From assembly GCA_964036195.1 (NCBI GenBank), contig OZ038455.1:18803855-18867854 (forward strand): 64,000 nucleotides of DNA, given 5' to 3'. Source of the DNA: Sphaerolaimus hirsutus (taxonomy: Eukaryota > Nematoda > Chromadorea > Monhysterida > Sphaerolaimidae). The first letter of the stretch is position 1. Each line of letters starts with the position of its first letter. The notes beneath the pieces were generated by a model, which was not told the DNA's origin, searched no databases, and worked only from the letters and a program-made list of their open reading frames with translations. Below, piece after piece: positions 61,555 to 64,000 of this stretch. The translations under genes and the position numbers were made by a program.

Positions 61555-64000
61555 ATGTCGCTGTTCAACAACAACAGCATGAACGCGCTGTGGGACAAGA
61601 TGGACCCGGCCACGGCCGCGTTCATCGCGAGCGCCTTCAACAGCACAACTGGCGCGAATACGGGCGCCAACGCCAATGCGGCCGCGGCGGCCACTTTGAA
61701 CTGGAACGCGTGGGCGGCGGCGGCCAGTGCCGCCGCCGCGTCTTGGCCCTTCTCGGCGGGCGGACTGACGCAGCAGCAGGCGGCCGCCTACGCCGCCTGC
61801 CTGTTCCCCGGCTACGGCGGCAACTACGGCACCCAGCAGGGCACCAGCCAGCCGCAGCAGCAGCAGCAGGTGAGAGTGCGAAGCATGGTTGTTAAAGCGT
61901 GTTTACGTTTACTCGATAAATATGTATACTCGAGTACTGCGTAAATGCGTTTACGTTTCCTTTCCAAATAAATACCGGTACTCGCTTGCTCGTGTAATTT
62001 TTTGAAAGTACGCGAGTACAGAAAACGTATTTCAGATTTTCATGGCACAAATGGAAAATGGGAGAAAAAGCTAAAAAATAGTGAAAAATACATAAAATAC
62101 TTAGCTTACAAATAGGCAAAAACACATAAACTAGTGAGTTTGAGGGTAAAAAGTTTGAAAATTAGTGATTTTGAGCAAAAATTGAAGCAAAATTTCAAAA
62201 AATACTCATTTAAGTTTTCCAGAGACAGATGGAGTACTCATGAGTAAAAGTAAAGAAATTTCTTTACGTTTTCTGCACTGAGCGGTGAGTAGAAAATAAA
62301 TCTTTACATTTACTTTCAAAAAAGTTCAGTACCTTTAACAACTCTAGCGCAATCGCCTGGCGTTTCTCGTCTGAAACTCCAAATCGACCAGTCACGTCCC
62401 ACTCAATCAGATGGCCGCCGCGGCCGCCGCCCTGGCCCAGTCGCTGTGGAACCCGGCCATGCTGCAGCAGATGTTCTACATGCCGCAGCTGCAGACGCAG
62501 CAGCAACAGCAGGGCGCCGCTGGCAACCAGCCGCCGAGCGCTGGCGCCAACACGAACACGTCCGCCAGCAGCGGCGGCAGCGGCGCGGCCAAACAGCCGG
62601 CCAACGGTAATCAGACGCAGTTCGTTAGGAGCCAGCACAAGTCTGGCGGGGCCAGTTCTAGTCAGAATGTGGCCATGGATTTGAGCAGCCCCAGCGCGGC
62701 TAAAGGGGATGATAAGGTGTGTGTGAGTGATGTTTAGTTGAACGATGCATAGAACGATGAGACATTTATCTTCTGGGAATTTTTTTATACTTTTATGATT
62801 TTTTTTCTTCAGGATTTTGTGATCCTGATCCCAGGATTTGAGAAAATAACTCAATTGACTACAATATAAATTTTTGGTTACCATATTTCGTTGAAACTAA
62901 ATTGATATATTTAAAACTTTTCATATTCAGTGAAACAAGCAGTCCGTGTGATATCAATACTTTTTTACGATTTGTTACGATCAATTATGACTGATAATGC
63001 CATTGGAATATTTGAGCGAAAACATTTTAAAACCGTTTTTGAAATTATGATGTTCTCAATCCATATTTCCCGCCAAATAGTAAAAAAAGTCAATTTTCAA
63101 ATTCAATCTTCAAGATTTCATTTAGCTTTCCAAAAATCCCTGGGATATTTAACATTTAAAAATCTATAAAAAAATCTGTAAAAAATCTTACATTTTCTAA
63201 AAAAACACTTCTCGAACTCCAATAACATTACCCCCTATCTACACGCAGCGCTCGCCGCTGACGCCCGCCTCGTTCGGGCCGGGCGCCCAAGCAACGTGCC
63301 GCCTCTGCCGCAACCGGATAACCGCGTCTCGCCTGTCGAACCTGACGAACCACGTGCGCCGGCACGCGCTTCTGAAGCAGTTTCAGTGCTGCCACTGCGA
63401 TTATGCACACAATGAGATGGCAAAGGTGAATTTGGGTTGTGTAATTCGATGAAAAACAATTTGCGCTCGAAGTTTATTGTGCAACCAGATGGGTACTGCT
63501 TAATTTTTACCTTTACGCTTTTTTACGTTTTCCTAGGTATTTTTATAATTTATTAGGTTTTAGGCAAATACCGTATTTCCTCGAAATACCCCCTCCCCCT
63601 CGAAATACCCCCGCCTCGAAATACCCCCCCCCTCAAGATGGGCACTATGAATTTATAAGCCCTCGAAATACCCCCCTCGTTTAACCCCCCTCAAAATTCT
63701 CACTATGAAACAATCACCCACAGAGAGTATTTCGAGGAAATACGGTAGGTATTCAAAATTGCGAAAACGTATTTACGTTTACGTTTACGCTTTCCAATAA
63801 TACCAGTGTTATAACAACTCTGCATTTTGGTCACCAACTTGACTCACTGTCCTCGACTGACCGCAGGTGCGCCTGCACATGCTGCACAACCACCGCGACA
63901 AGGACACGTCGCCCAAGGACAACCTCAGCCCCGAGATGCAGGCCCAGTGGGACTTGCTCATGGAGCAGTGCTTTCCAGAGTTCGCCGCCGCCACTGCCGC
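61555..64000 (+). CDS. C2H2 zinc-finger protein, first four exons (3' end beyond window)
   Basis: Probable DNA-binding transcription factor. Exons 61555-61869, 62411-62716, 63249-63425 and 63867-64000+ all join in phase 0 (donors CAG|GTGAGA, AAG|GTGTGT, AAG|GTGAAT). Residues 1-207 are Ala/Gln/Asn-rich with poly-Gln (CAG) and poly-Ala runs and repeated LWD/LWN motifs. Finger 1 is C224, C227, H242, H246 (C-X2-C-X14-H-X3-H). Finger 2 is C254, C257, H270, H275 and is split by an intron after residue 266. A conserved-looking block reading MQAQWDLLMEQCFPEF follows. I do not recognise an orthologue with confidence. Upstream, CTCTAG (to 61536) is a possible acceptor that would let the frame extend six codons further. 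Third positions are almost all G/C in the first two exons. CpG islands lie upstream and MITEs in introns 1 and 3. Confidence 0.8.
61884..62346. mobile_element. GTTGTTAAA-family element in intron 1 of the zinc-finger gene
   Basis: Left CATGGTTGTTAAAGCG and right TACCTTTAACAACTCTA, with arms of GTTTACGTTTACTCG and AAGTAAAG words. The flanks GTGCGAAG and GCGCAATC do not clearly match, so any duplication has decayed. It starts 14 bases after the splice donor. Confidence 0.65.
63571..63745. mobile_element. Short TA-target MITE in intron 3 of the zinc-finger gene
   Basis: Ends CCGTATTTCCTCGAAATACC and GTATTTCGAGGAAATACGG bounded by TA. It lacks the long core of 57102-57553, so it looks like an internal deletion derivative. 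A GTTGTTAAA-type right end follows near 63810-63823. Confidence 0.85.

Overview
The window is metazoan genomic DNA. It holds spliced genes with long repeat-filled introns, no operons, and a very dense load of small inverted-repeat transposons. The gene content (an alpha/epsilon-sarcoglycan and an Ala/Gln-rich two-finger C2H2 protein) fits an invertebrate animal. A nematode or other ecdysozoan is my guess from the style of the zinc-finger protein; that is inference only. There is one 200-base N gap (7089-7288).

Layout. (1) 1-3810: last exons of an unrecognised + strand gene. A hAT-type MITE sits exactly on one of its 3' splice sites. (2) 3712-12161: a duplicated block (3712-7088 and 7606-12161) on either side of the gap. 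The copies differ by clean transposon presence/absence and by a 1.5-kb insertion, so this is either a tandem duplication or two haplotypes assembled in series. (3) 12.2-21.5 kb: nested MITEs and foldback elements with no recognisable gene. (4) 21559-26578: a seven-exon + strand gene for an unrecognised membrane protein of about 331 aa. Two of its introns are bounded by the ends of one inverted-repeat family, so they are candidate introners. (5) 31305-40168: a complete nine-exon alpha/epsilon-sarcoglycan gene (about 558 aa), rebuilt with consistent splice phases. Intron 4 is one 3.5-kb element carrying two satellite-like arrays. (6) 40347-49086: an intact, very young Ty3/gypsy-type LTR retrotransposon on the - strand. 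It has identical 545-bp LTRs, a 4-bp target duplication, a single gag-pol frame, and a candidate spliced accessory gene downstream of integrase. (7) 50.1-61.0 kb: CpG-rich islands interrupted by AT-rich transposons, upstream of (8) 61555-64000: the first four exons of a C2H2 zinc-finger gene that runs off the window.

Main points for a second look: candidate introner introns in gene 2; the three-exon accessory ORF of the retrotransposon with its own splice acceptor; hAT-like MITEs whose interiors are filled with short-period repeats that echo the sequence next to their termini; and a MITE whose 8-bp target duplication copied a splice acceptor. Exon models rest on splice signals, phase agreement and codon use. 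They were not checked against transcripts.
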